Assembly: GCA_029706075.1 (NCBI GenBank)
Contig: JAINUG010000137.1
Location: forward strand, 1,247,501-1,311,500
Direction of reading: 5' to 3'
DNA: 64,000 bases
Origin: Aldrovandia affinis
Taxonomy: Eukaryota; Chordata; Actinopteri; Notacanthiformes; Halosauridae
Below the pieces are notes generated by a model. The model was not told the origin of the DNA. It worked only from the letters and a program-made list of their open reading frames with translations, and did not search any database. The position numbers and the translations under genes were made by a program. Positions 22,330 to 33,730 of the stretch are shown piece after piece (the stretch's first letter is position 1; each line of letters starts with the position of its first letter).

Positions 22330-23500
22330 GTGTGTATGTGTGGAAGGCATCGGTCTGGACAGAGGAAATGGGGTTGATTAGTTTCCACGCCTAGAAGCAG
22401 GGCAGCGCACTGTGGCATTTCCTTAATGTACCAGTGTGCTTAAAACTGCTCTGCTTTCTCATTAGGTGGCTGGAACCGAGCCAAACGCAGCTGAAGAGTC
22501 GCAGACGTCTGTGTGTAGTGTTTGTTACAGTGTTTTACCGAGAGGTGTTTTTTGTTTCGTTTGTTACTTTGATTTATTGTTTTTAGCCGGAAACCCTTGA
22601 GGGGGACGGCCAAAGTTTGTTTGTTCATTTGTATTGTGCGGTTCTCTCTCCCTCTCTCTCTCTGTCCCTCTCCCTGTGGGAGAAACAAATATCCTGGTCC
22701 CTGGACCGAGAAATCCAATTCCTGCTTCCCGCTGTTCTCTCCCAATCCTGCTTCTGTCACACAGCATGCGACTATTTCAGAGCGTGCCTTTTCAGTGGGT
22801 ATAAATATGCACAGAGAGATCCTTTTAAATGTAATGTGACGGAAACGATTCCCTGTTGAGCACCTGAACAAATGTCGGGTTTAAAATAATAGTTTGAAAA
22901 TTGTTTAAAAACTATTTCTGATCACAATTACACTTCAGAAAGCTGTAAATCACATTTAAAGGCAAACCCATCAATTCATTTAACAATGTCCCAGTGCCCC
23001 CCCTCCTCCCCCTAATTAAAATTAAAAAGTCAAGCTAGTAAAGCAATTTATCTCAGCTTAGTCTTCTCCCACAAGAGACAGCCATTGGCTTTGTGCAACC
23101 ATACTGAACCCATGGCAGCCACGCTCAGCCATATTCACAACCTCTTCATCATAGGGTGATACATCACAAATTGATTAAAAAAGCAATATGCACCAATTAA
23201 TACAAACGATTCATTATTTAGACAGCTAGTTATCCACCAAAAATATACACAATTGTGTGACAAGTGTAGAACAAAAAAAGGAAGTAGATGCTACCAATTT
23301 TAACAGGACTGCTCAGGACAACATTGTGATCCTTTAATGAGGCTCCTTATTTTTCCCCAAACGTGGAGTCGCTGGCTCTCTTCAGAAGCCTCAGAGTACA
23401 TTATCATATTCCGGACCTAGACACCAGAACACTATCTACCAGTAGGCTTGCATTAATTGACCCATCATCTCTTGTTCCTACAGTAGAATGATTTCCCACC
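22330..23500. other. Unique non-coding DNA
   Basis: No known repeat beyond a short CT run at 22648-22665. A minus-strand frame of 143 codons (22440-22871) has no recognisable features. Confidence 0.45.
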
Positions 23501-23512
23501 AGTGTTTATATG

Positions 23513-23738
23513 GAACAAACCGCAGACCATGTCATCCTGGATTGCCCGATTTATCGGGCACCCAATGGGATCCATGGTCTGTCGGCTTTGGATGAAGACA
23601 CGGTGACATGGCTGCTGGAGGTGTGCCCCGAAATATAGCCTGGGTGAACCCCCCCTAGGCTTGAGGTGGTAAAAGGATAGCCCCTCGGCCCCGAGCCTAG
23701 GGGAGCAGGAAAAGAATATACCCAAACGAAGAAGAAGA
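23513..23738 (+). mobile_element. Young 5'-truncated LINE 3' end
   Basis: A perfect 12-bp target duplication AGTGTTTATATG flanks it at 23501-23512 and 23739-23750. The first part is open and encodes the C-terminus of a LINE ORF2-like protein (TADHVILDCPIYRAPNG ... LLEVCPEI, stop at 23636-23638). About 100 bp of 3' UTR follow, ending in a (GAA)n run. The peptide resembles C-terminal ends of I/Nimb- or jockey-type fish LINEs. Clade is uncertain. The clean duplication and open frame indicate a recent insertion. Confidence 0.88.
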
Positions 23739-23750
23739 AGTGTTTATATG

Positions 23751-25295
23751 CAATGGAGATTCGCAGTTGCACGCTGGCTTAATGTGACCGACGCGATATC
23801 GTGACTGAGATGATCAAACACCCTGCCTTTTAAACAGTCTCTTTTAGAGGAACCATCAGCACCAGGACCACTGTGCACATTTTAATGCAGCGATACGGTA
23901 AACGTCAGTGAACCGTGTGCAGCGTGTAACACAAATGAACATCAGGACAAACGTGAATACCGCTGGAGGCACTCACCACATGGGCCATTATTAGCGCTCG
24001 CTCTGGCAAGAGGTCAAATCTGTGTGCACTTCCTCCAGCCTGAGAGCAAAGGAAAGAGACACGAACTGTAAAAGAGACTTCGTGAAAGATCTCCTGCACC
24101 AAATAATCAACGTTGTATTATGAACAGGAGGGAACGAATGCGGGGCGGAGAACGCGGTAATGATGATAAGGTCAGTGAACGTGCGAGTGACTCAGTCACG
24201 GACACAGTGTCGGACCTGGTGCACAAGTGTAATTGATTTTCCATTGAAGTGCCAGTCTGTCATTCTTGGAGACGCTTCCTATTGATTTTTTTCTCTCGCC
24301 CCTTTAAGTTTATTTGTAATTTTGTTACTTCAAAACTGGTCGCTGAGATAAATCTCATAGCTGCGTCACGTGGTGCAGCTGAATGACAGGTTTTTCTTTG
24401 ACACCAATGAAAAGTATGGCGCACAAAGTCTTTTTACCTTAGCGCCAGTGACATAGAGTGCCTCTGTTACTCTAGCAGAATCGCTAATAATTGTGCAAAC
24501 ACTTATTACACCTCCAGATGGAAGAGTATTTGTTCAACTGAACTGGCAGTTAATTAACTTTTTTTTTTATCTTTGAGAGAGTCGACTATATCACATTTCA
24601 AAACAGGGCTTTGGGAAACATTTAAAAGAGGCACGAGAATAGAAGCACGCCTTTTCGCAGGACATCAGTGAACAACCATCTTACTTACAGAACTTACATT
24701 TGAATTTACTGTTGTGCTGTCTTTTTGCTGTCGTACATAATGGTCATGTTCATCTATCTATCTAAGTAAACAAAGCCTCATTCAGACAATTCCCAGAAGC
24801 CCTTGAGTATAAAAAGAGTGACGTTCTTAGACTCTGAGGGCAATTTCCCATACCTCCCCCCTTTTCAGTGAGAAAGTCTCACATTCACCCACAACCTGGA
24901 CCCTGCCTACACTGATGTTCTGGTAACATTTTAAACGCATTCCGTTCTGTGTTTCTAGTGTGCAGTTGCTGGAGAATTTACATCACCTACTGCCTATTAC
25001 GTCCACTTATTCATTGCGCGGAATGTGAGTCATTTTCAATCAAAAGCGCATTTATTTAATGATCACATTAATCACTTTCTTCCTGTTCAAAGTGAGTATT
25101 CAGTATGGGTGCCAGCGGACCTTCCCACGTCAATCTGTTAAATCGCCTGTCGGTGTGTTTTTCTTCGCGGCCCTGTGGAAGTGCAGGGGATTTCATTCCC
25201 TCGTCTAAAGCAGGTCTGGAAGATTCCAGCTCCATGGGACTGCAGTTAAAGCTGTTATTGAAAAAGGATCAGTGGTTTACAGTACAGTTTATACA
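23751..25295. other. Unique non-coding DNA
   Basis: No repeat or gene recognised. Slightly GC-richer at 24100-24230. Confidence 0.45.
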
Positions 25296-25385
25296 GAAAC
25301 ACACACATATACACACACACACACGCACACACACACAGATACACGCACGCACACACACAGATACATACACGCACACACACACACA

Positions 25386-25435
<50 letters not shown>

Positions 25436-25458
25436 CACACACACACACAAACACAGAA

Positions 25459-25491
<33 letters not shown>

Positions 25492-25592
25492 CACACGCAC
25501 ACACACAAATACACACACGCACACAGAAACACACATGCATATAAACACACACACATACATACATACACGCACGCATGCACACATATACACAC
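25296..25592 (+). repeat. (CA)n microsatellite with variant units
   Basis: About 300 bp of CA repeats are interrupted by ACGC, GAAA and ATAC variants. Long His/Thr and Cys/Val open frames are produced on both strands and are not genes. Confidence 0.97.
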
Positions 25593-25593
25593 A

Positions 25594-25830
25594 TATAACT
25601 GCCAAAATAAAGGAAACAGAGTAAATGAGGGATACAGAGTCTATTGGTGTGGTCCCTGAGTTAATTAAACAATTAACATTCCATCATGCTTAGAGTCATG
25701 GATAGAAATGCTGGGCAGGCCCGGTTTCCCATTATTTTGCCTACCATGGGGAAGAGATCTCAGAGACTTTGAAAGAGGGGTGATTGTTGGGGCGCATTTG
25801 GTAAAAAGAAAGCCTGGAAAAACACAATGG
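25594..25830 (+). mobile_element. Tc1/mariner-like DNA transposon, 5' part
   Basis: The end AACTGCCAAAATAAAGGAAA matches the ends at 33602, 50236 and 58124. It continues through the left non-coding part (GAGTTAATTAAACAATTAAC, CATCATGCTTAGAGTCATG) to what looks like the start of a decayed transposase near 25744 (ATGGGGAAGAGATCTC). The right half is missing. It abuts the CA microsatellite, and target TA is plausible. Confidence 0.75.
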
Positions 25831-27212
25831 TTTGAAAATATGGAAATAAAAAGAAAATGTTGAGTGGGAAAACACACATTCCTTCCCAAAGACTCTTAAC
25901 GGCAGAAATATCTTGTGTGGCCATATGAATGTATTCTGAGATAGCATGGGAGTCAATCTGCATTCAGGGCACCATGGAAAATGCTTTGCACGTTATTACT
26001 TATATTGTCCTCATGGACCTGAAGTGTCTATTTGCATTGCAGATGAGGATTGAGACGTTCATATGTACTGCTACTCTCCACCACTGCCCCTAGTCTTGGA
26101 AGGCTACAATACAACACATCAATCAGTCAGTCAGTCAATCCAAATGTTGTGGTGCCGTTTAGACAGTGACTCATAAAGTGCGGAACAAACTGGCTTTTCT
26201 TGTGGGAATCCAAAAACCCACAGCCAATGGGAGAAGAGAAAAAAAACGTGAAAATGAACCCCTAACTCTGGGAAAACACTCTCACAAACATTGGCAAACA
26301 CAGCACAGCAAACAGTGACACACACACGAGTGGAGTCTGAGTAATTCACACGCATCAGTATTGACACACGTGTCGTAACGTATATCCGTCAGTCCCGTAC
26401 AGAAATAAATGGTTTAGCACCATTTTTCGCTCGCAGCTGTACTTTTCCCCATTCCTCAGCTCTTTTTTTTAAAGAAAAAAAGAAGAAAAAAAAAGTCATT
26501 TGGGTTCTAATGTCTTTCCTCATTAGCTTTGTCTTGAAATAAAACATCATTATGAGCTGCTTTTTTACTGCGCCGTTATATCTCGCCTGCCAGCGTGACT
26601 GATTCATCGCCTCGGTTTCCCTGGCACTGAAATAATGCCACACAAATCTCCTAATTATCTGTTACTATCTTTATCTGTTTACATGGGCTGTCAGCGGCTT
26701 TGACAACACTGTTTTATCAGCGCTGGCGCACAACCTTGCTTGAGATGACATCCATCATGTTGCCAACGCCCAGCGCGCTTCAGGGACCGCACGGGCTGTG
26801 GCCTCCCCGTGACGGTAAAGCTGTGCTCGTTTCCTTCCTCCCCGACTTTCACTCTGTAGCCACATTTAATCAAATAAATAACTGCTCCCAGGCAGGGAGG
26901 GGAAACGCCGCTCGGGGTAACACGGGAGAACGCTCTCGTTGCGCGTCTGCTGTCAGGTGAGAGCGGGACACGATGTTGTAGTACACGATCGGCTCAGTGT
27001 TACGCGCGTGGGACTTTCGAGGAATCGCTGCCGGGCGTCTGATGGATGCGTTAAAGCCGTTTAAACGCATTAGCGAAGAATGTAATATCAAGGATGGATA
27101 CGCAGAGTACACGTTCATAAATAAATGAAAATAATTAAAAGGGGAAAGTTAAATAGCAGTACTGTTATGGGCGAATGCGTCTCTGAATTAATATTTGAGA
27201 CAATGAAAAATG
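25831..27212. other. Unique non-coding DNA
   Basis: No repeat recognised past the Tc1-like remnant. The block at 26640-26960 is GC-richer and free of repeats, and might be a conserved regulatory segment. That is only a guess. Confidence 0.4.
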
Positions 27213-28085
27213 TAAGAACATAAGAATGCGTAATGACGAAAACAGGCCGTTCGGCCCATGTAGGCTCATCATTTCCTAGTCTACAGAATATTCAGTACTG
27301 CGTCAAGCGTAGACCTGAATACCCCAAGTGTTTCGGCCTCTACTACATGACCTCAGAAGCTTTTTCACACATTTACAACTCTCTGTGTAAAAATAATAAA
27401 ATACTTCCTGTTATGCCTGCGGAATTTGCCTTGAACTAATTTCCATCTGTGGCCTATTGTTCTGCTAAGCAAACTCACCTTAAAAAATCTTTGGTAGTTC
27501 ACTTTGTTAATCCCTTTTAGCAATTTAAAAACCTCAATAAAACTCCCCCTTAGTCTTTGCTGAGCTTGAAGAGTCTTTTGAAAAGGTCTTTCCTCGTAAC
27601 TTCTATATTTCATACCAGGTACCAATTTAGTTGCCCTTCTTTGTACTTTTTCAAGAGCTTCTATATCTTTCTTGTAGTGCGGTGCCCCAAACTGCACACA
27701 GTACTGTGTGAGGTGAGGTCTGACAAAGGCATTATATAACATCAATATAACCTGATATATTTATACTCAATACTTTTTGCAACATATCCCAGCATCCTGT
27801 TGGCCTTTTTCACTGCTCAGCACAATGCTTAGATGCGGATAGACTTAAACAAACTACAAATCCAAAGTCTTTTTCAAATTGAACACATTCTCATTTTTCG
27901 TGTCACATAAAATGCTCCTGCCTTATATATTTATTTCCCACATGCATAACTTTACATTTATCAATATTGTCATGTTTCTGCCCATTTCTGGATTTTAAAA
28001 AAATCCTCTTGGATTACCATTGAATTCCAAACTGTTCAGTGAAGTTCTGTATGGTCTTACTGTAAAAACTCTTACTGTTTGTGTT
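27213..28085 (-). mobile_element. CR1-type LINE, 3' fragment
   Basis: The minus strand carries a 126-codon open piece (27365-27745) with EALEKVQRRATKLVPGMKY, RLRGSFIEVFKLLKGINKVN and GHRWKL. These are typical of the C-terminal end of CR1/jockey-type reverse transcriptase ORFs in fish. The 3' end is near 27213 in GAACATAAGAA-type sequence. The 5' side fades near 28085 with additional stops. The same family, more decayed, is at 1784-2480. Confidence 0.85.
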
Positions 28086-28323
28086 ACACGTTTGTAAGGT
28101 CCAGGTGTTTGGGGACAAACGGAGCCATTTTAAAGCCAAATACAGGCAGAAGTAATAGGATTTGGTTTATTTTTAGGTATCTACATAATCATAAGCGTTT
28201 TAATGGGCTTTTGGGTGGCATGTCTAGCTAAGGCCCTTGCCCTTGTGACTCCTGACCATGCTGCTGTTTCCCAAGGATTAAGCTGGATAATCTCGGGGGT
28301 ACTTCACCAACAGAACCGAAGGC

Positions 28324-28470
28324 AGGGGTGTCCAATCTTATCTGAGAAGGGCTGGTGTGGCAATGGGAACGTGGAGAACGGAAACATAACAGTGTTCCAG
28401 CAGTGAAGGGCCAGCTGAAACAGTGTGTTCCGCTTTCATCAACTCAAGTGTGAGATGACTGGCTTTCTCG
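28324..28470 (+). mobile_element. hAT-like MITE fragment
   Basis: It begins CAGGGGTGTCCAATCTTATC and GGCTGGTGTGG, a common fish hAT-type MITE start. The partner end is not evident and the right border is approximate. Confidence 0.45.
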
Positions 28471-28907
28471 TGGACAGCCAATCAGGTGTTGTTTTTTTCC
28501 TCCAGCAGAAGTCCAGATGCTGGTATACTCTCTGCCATAGAGCATACAGGCCCTACTTATGGTGCATTCAAACACCAACGTCACACTTTTTTTTGTTTTG
28601 TTCACTACCTTTACAGTCCTTCATAATGTTATATTATGGTGTCATTGGGAATTTCTTATTTCGGTTTTTAATAGAAAGACAAAAATAAAATGACCAGTTA
28701 AAATAAATCATGTACTGTTGCTGGTAAACATTAACATTGCACCAGCAGCTGAAATATGTGCCAATAGCCACAAGCACCACTCTGTGAGTTGATGTGGAAT
28801 TGTGTGTAATTAGTAATGATCAGATGACTGATTGAAATGATTCAGGTACCACAATGGGATGATTTCAGTGATTGGTCAACAGGTGGCTGTACGAGGATGG
28901 TCTACTG
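28471..28907. other. Unique non-coding DNA
   Basis: No repeat or gene recognised. Positions 28900-28907 are the left target duplication of the following element. Confidence 0.45.
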
Positions 28908-29239
28908 CAGTGCTTCTCAATTATTTTCTGTTACGCCCCCCCTAGGAAGAAGAAAACAGTTCGTTTATTTCGCGGACCGGGGGGTGCAAAGCTGAGACCA
29001 GTTTATGTATTTCGCGGACCGGGGGGGGGGGTGCTACGCGAAAAAAGCTCAGACCAGTTCGTTTATTTCGCGGGGGGGGGGGTGCTACGCGCCCCTCGGA
29101 ACCGGTCCACGGTGCTAAAAAGTTTTTTTTTTTTAACGTTTTCTTCAATTTTGCGCCCCTCTTGCACCCCCACGCTACGCCTCTGGTCACACGCGCCCCC
29201 CCTGGCATCGGGGCGCGCCCCACTATTTGAGAAACACTG
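28908..29239 (+). mobile_element. Chimeric hAT MITE with perfect 8-bp duplication
   Basis: The 332-bp element has ends CAGTGCTTCTCAA and TTGAGAAACACTG (12 of 13 inverted matches) and is flanked by GTCTACTG at 28900-28907 and 29240-29247. The interior holds about three copies of a roughly 50-bp unit (GTTCGTTTATTTCGCGGACC, G run, GTGCTACGCG). Near the right end it holds CCCCACGCTACGCCTCTG, the terminal repeat of the family at 59397. The outer ends and inner module therefore come from two element types. No coding capacity. Confidence 0.93.
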
Positions 29240-29247
29240 GTCTACTG

Positions 29248-30774
29248 GATCCTTGCCATTGGAGGGCTGAATTACAGGCTGTTAAACCTGCATGCTGACT
29301 ACACAGCCCAGTACCCATTAACCATGAACATTCTCATCATTTAATGATTCAATGCCAAATCCTGATTTATTTCATGAACTTGAAAGGTCAATAGTTTTCA
29401 GGGATGACGTTGAAATCAGCAAACAGGAATTGATAGGAATATGGAAAAGATTCAGATTTAAGGTTATTCTTAACAGTGACATAACTTAGGCCATAGGTAG
29501 CCTTTGCCTCAGAGAACAAGCAATTAAAAGTGTTTTGTGGATTACTAGATTGTTCTCCCTTTGGGATAAATAAATCCACTCCATTTTAACATTGCTAAAT
29601 CACTCTCAAATATGCCTGTATGGTCCAAGAATTAATGGATTACTGAACACAGATTAATTTGTCTGTCTGCCTCAGTTACTAGTGCAGAGTATGCGCAATA
29701 CTGCAGCATCAAAGATTTAAAACATCAACGGATAACTGCCACTGTATTCTAAAGTGTGACCAAAACATCTTGGAAATATGCCTCCAGTGCCCACTAACGG
29801 AGAATTATACTTCTTAATATTCTTCTATTTTGCTCAAAAACCTGTGTGAGCCACTTCCCACCTTTTTGGCACTCTCTGTATAGCCGAACACGTCCCGAAA
29901 GAGTGTTTGCATTTTTTCTCTGACTCTGGAACTGAAATAGCAAAGCCGCCACACACAGCGTGGGTCTTCATTGGCATCTCAGCCCCAGCCCAGCTCCAGC
30001 CTCCCTGTAATGCATCACCGAGTGGCTGTACCCTCTCCATGGCTCAGGCATCCTGGACTGCGCTCCTAATCTTCCCCATCTTTCCTCGCGGGCCGCCCGC
30101 GATATGATCTTTAATCCAGGGCTCTCGGGCAACACTTCCCAATCATGTACCGCAGTGTGTCAGTCTGAGAAACTAGAGCAAGCGATAGCTTCCCGCGTCA
30201 TCGTTCACAGCTTGGGGGAGTGTGATGGGGTGGTGTGGTGCGGTGTGGGCCTTTCAGAAGTCAACATCTTGACCTTCAATCCACACACACACACTCCCGA
30301 TTCTGTCTGGGAAAGGGACGTCTGTCAAAAAGCCTTTATTATCTGAGTCCTTACTCCCAGCATTGCACCATTTAAACTAAACTCAGTCCAATTATTACAC
30401 TGCATGGGGAAGCTGCTCATGAATCCATCTCTGTGAATTCGCTCCATTGCTCCCGTCTGGCCAAATAATACAAATCTTTTTTTGGGGGGAAATGCTATCT
30501 CTACATGGTTCTTGTGTGTGTGCTACACAATAGCGATGACACCAAATGTCAACTGAAAATTGTGTACAAAAAGGCAGATACTGAAAGTAGTCCAAAATGT
30601 ATTGTGCGGGTAGGATACAAATGCCTATAGCAGGTTGTTTCCCTCAAGCAAATGCGAAGCTGTCATCAGCTTTGACACGGAAGCAAGACCGCTCGCAGCT
30701 CCAAGCTTCTGACAGTGTATATGAATGTCTCGCCACAGCATCTTTAAATATACCTTTATATAATATATGTAAGG
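29248..30774. other. Unique non-coding DNA
   Basis: No repeat recognised. A block at 29990-30110 is GC-richer. No gene supported. Confidence 0.45.
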
Positions 30775-30904
30775 AATAAACCACGACAAGTTGTGATTTC
30801 TCAGGATATATACGCACGCCTGGGGTGGTGCAAGAGCCTTGTGCCGTTCCCACCCCAGAAGTGTGCATATATCCTGAGAATGCACGGCTTGTAGTGGTTT
30901 ATTT
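30775..30904. repeat. 130-bp terminal palindrome of the 1-kb repeat
   Basis: The arms begin AATAAACCAC and end GTGGTTTATT. Both contain CTCAGGATATAT and the CTGGGGTGG motif with inverted partners. They pair over most of about 60 bp each, with a loop near GAGCCTTGTGCC. Confidence 0.85.
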
Positions 30905-31740
30905 CTCTTGTACCACAGCTACTTGCCACAAAAAAATTTCAATTATAAAAGTATAAAAAATTCTAACCGTTATCATGTAAAAAAAAAAAATCATATTTTT
31001 GCATGTTTAAATCCACCACTAAATATAGTTCCTCAGTTTCCCAGATTCTAGTTGGCAAGCTAGCTGCGACTGCCCTGGTGGTATTAAATAGTCTCTTGCA
31101 AATGTTTTTAGTTAGCAATGGCTAGTAAGTTAGTGTGCTTGCTATCTAGCTTGCCAGATATTTTGTGTACTGAAAAGTTACTAGCCGGACACATTAGCAA
31201 AGTACTCCAAACTTGTTCTACCTCTATGGTATGGTTTCAAGTTACAAATAACTTATCACACAAACCAAGTTGTTGTGGGAGTCGCTGTAGCCAAGATTGC
31301 TGAAAAAGGCAGAAGTTATAGAGGCTGGCTGGCCAATATAATATAAATATACCAATATAAATTTTGGGGTACGTTAGAAAAGAATTCCACTAAGTTATTA
31401 CAATCTTTTCATATACACAATTGAGTCCTGTTGCTTTAGGAAACTCCCATGCAGGCTTTCTGATTGGTTTTCTGCACATTAATTTAATAACTTGACAGAT
31501 CTGCAGATGAGCTGCTGCGTTGGTTTGAATTTTGAATCCTGATCGTACAAATGAGAAGCAGTTCCAGTGCTGAACTAGAGCTGATTCTTGTTTATGCAGC
31601 GTGTGTCTTTTGGCAAATTAATATGGAACTTTTTTTAGAAGTGAGAAGGATTTACATGATATATATATATATACGCACGGCTGTTAGCAAATCAGAATCG
31701 AATATTCATCCAAGCCATGGTTTAAATATATATACAGTAT
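30775..31740 (-). mobile_element. Unclassified 1-kb dispersed repeat, copy 2
   Basis: It matches copy 1 (14831-15950) in inverse orientation. Landmarks are CCAAGCCATGG at the right end and GAAGTGAGAAGGATTTACAT inside. The left end is a 130-bp near-palindrome that copy 1 has in more degraded form. No open frame of note. Probably a non-autonomous DNA element of unknown superfamily. Confidence 0.62.
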
Positions 31741-31780
31741 ATACGTGTGTGTGTGTGTGTGCCATTTTGGAACCACTTCT

Positions 31781-32125
31781 TTTTTCTTTTAAAATTTTGT
31801 TTCAGATTTTGGTAGCCAATTATACCCTCTACTTCTTTTGATTCTCCTCCCCCACAAACTCGCTGCCCGTCGCTACGGGGCAAGCTAATCCCCCGAGGCT
31901 GGCGATGATCCGCCTCCTTCGAGACGGAACTTGCCCACCTGCTTTCTAGAGACACCTTTTTGCACTTCTTGGCGAGCTGGTGCTGGCTCACCCCATTCCC
32001 CTGGGGCGGACAGCCAATCGCCGCAGGGCCAGACTGGCGCAGTCGGGGTTTCGAACCGCGGCTGCAGTAGGCAACTTGCATTCCGGGTGAATGCTTTGCC
32101 CGTTGTGCTACCCCCGAGGCCCCCA
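31781..32125 (-). mobile_element. SINE family D, head subtype 3, full length
   Basis: Perfect 13-bp direct repeats TGGAACCACTTCT flank it at 31768-31780 and 32126-32138. On the minus strand the head reads GGGGGTAGCACAACGGGCAA with box B GGTTCGAAACCCC. The core AGTTCCGTCTCGAAGGAGGC and the tail TATAATTGGCTACCAAAA follow. This gives the exact length of a full copy, 345 bp. Confidence 0.93.
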
Positions 32126-32138
32126 TGGAACCACTTCT

Positions 32139-33009
32139 GGAGATGACTTACTTACTAACATCACGCTTACATCGCACCCTCTGATGGATGCGGAGATGGG
32201 GAAGAATGTTTAACGTGGTTCTGGCAGATTATTCTGCAGTTTACGCCGCTGTGCTTTAGAAGAGTCAGACCCTACTGACGTCGGGAATGCTGATTCACCA
32301 GATACACGGCAGCCTGGGCCATTCGAGGCCTGACATCAATCAACATTTGACTTTGACTCACGTCTCCCAATTAAATGGAAGGTTTGTTTTTCTCCTCTCC
32401 ACAAACACATTTTGTCAAGTTCAGCAATCACTGAGTACGACCTTGCCAATCTCTGCTCGTGAAGGAAAAAAGAAGAAGCACTTGTTTTTATTTGGAAGTA
32501 AAAGTTTAGGACAAACGTTGATTGAATGTAGGCCCACGTCTTTGCTGTCTGAGACCCATCTTCAGTCTGGAATCTGTGCAGGTTCACTGATCCGTGTTTG
32601 TCTGAAGACAGCGTTTGTGCTTCTGGTTCAGAACTATGCATTGGTTTGACTTTTTTCACTCCGTCTCACTTTTGTTTGTTCCACTTTGAAGTGTGTTAGG
32701 GCCTCGAGGGGACACAGGAATGTGTTCGCTCTTTAAAAGTCGATAAAGTCTTGGTGTTGAAAATGAAAATGGAGTACCCATCAAATTAGATTTATTTATT
32801 TCATTTGTTCTGGCAAAAACAAAAAACAACAACAACAACAACAACAGCAGCAGCAGAACATTTTTTTTTTTGTTAAATTGCTCGGAGCATGAAAAGCAAT
32901 GGCAATGACCTGTTATAATTGGAGCTTCCCCATACTGTACACCCCATTTCAGCAGTATCTTATTCATGAAGATTATGCCATTAGTAATGAATGTGCACAT
33001 GATAAATGT
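32139..33009. other. Unique non-coding DNA
   Basis: No gene recognised. A short (CAA)n/(CAG)n run lies at 32824-32857. Otherwise unremarkable. Confidence 0.45.
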
Positions 33010-33145
33010 AACATTTACCTAAGCTATTTACACAGGTGAATATCTACTGAACAAATCCAAGTTTGAGTATCTTGACAATGGTAAAAGGGAAATACTCCGC
33101 CAAGGATTTGAACCTGAAACCTTCAAGTTGCACCATACTTATTTC
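33010..33145 (-). mobile_element. Very old SINE A-like copy
   Basis: The order ATATCTACTGAACAAAT, GAGTATCTTGACAATGG, ATTTGAACCTGAAACCTT parallels the middle and box B of family A on the minus strand at perhaps 60 percent identity. Weak but collinear. Confidence 0.4.
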
Positions 33146-33200
33146 AAAATCAACACATTTGGGACACTGTGTACTGTTTATATACACATATAGAGTCAAC

Positions 33201-33250
33201 CCCAAAATTATTCACAACCTTGATAAAGATGAGCAAAAAAGGCTGCATAA
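33201..33250 (-). mobile_element. Probable mariner-type MITE end
   Basis: CCCCAAAATTATTCACAACC and TTGATAAAGATGAGC are the inverse of the block at 16010-16062. The SINE at 33251 inserted at its inner side, and the sequence appears to resume after the SINE. Confidence 0.4.
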
Positions 33251-33567
33251 GGGCGGCGGATGGCGTAGCGGTCTAACGCGCCACACTTTGGTGTGGTGTG
33301 CGCTGCCTGTCAGGGACGCGGTTCGAAACCCGCGTCTCTACCAGACCGGCCCTGGTCGTCAGCCCCGATCGGAGGCGGCGTTTGGCTGTCTGCCTCTGGG
33401 GGAGGGGGGAGGGTGAGCCGGCACGAGTCCATCGAGGAAGAGGCGGGAACAATTGGCCAGGAATGTGTCTCGCTCCCGGAGGACGGGCGGCGGACTCGTG
33501 GGGGAGGGGAATTGAGATAAATAGAGGGTATAATTGGCAACCAAATTGGGAGAAAAAAGAAAAAAAC
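33251..33567 (+). mobile_element. SINE family D, head subtype 1, complete head
   Basis: An 8-bp direct repeat CTGCATAA flanks it at 33243-33250 and 33568-33575. The head has GGCGTAGCGGTCTAACGCG and box B GGTTCGAAACCC. The middle has GACCGGCCCTGGTCGTCAGC and the tail has TATAATTGGCAACCAAATTG. About 40 bp around the hallmark core are deleted or altered compared with the 53022 copy. Confidence 0.9.
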
Positions 33568-33601
33568 CCTGCATAAAATAAACAATACAGGTATTGAGCT
33601 A

Positions 33602-33730
33602 CAGTTAACTGCCAAAATAAAGGAAACACCAACATAGAGTGCCTTAATGTCGTATTTGGGCCACCGTGAGCCACCAGAACAGCTTCAATCCACCTTGGCA
33701 TAGATTCTACAAGTGTCTGGAATTATTTCA
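33602..33730 (-). mobile_element. Tc1/mariner-like transposon, 3' end
   Basis: The terminal repeat AACTGCCAAAATAAAGGAAA follows a target TA at 33600-33601. On the minus strand the coding end reads MPRWIEAVLVAHGGP, the usual C-terminus of Tc1/IS630-type transposases, then a stop and the 3' terminal sequence. Only about 130 bp remain. Confidence 0.82.

Noticed and set aside
25105-25659. His/Thr- and Cys/Val-rich open frames up to 184 codons
   Set aside because: Produced by the CA repeat on both strands. The non-repeat ends have no recognisable protein features.
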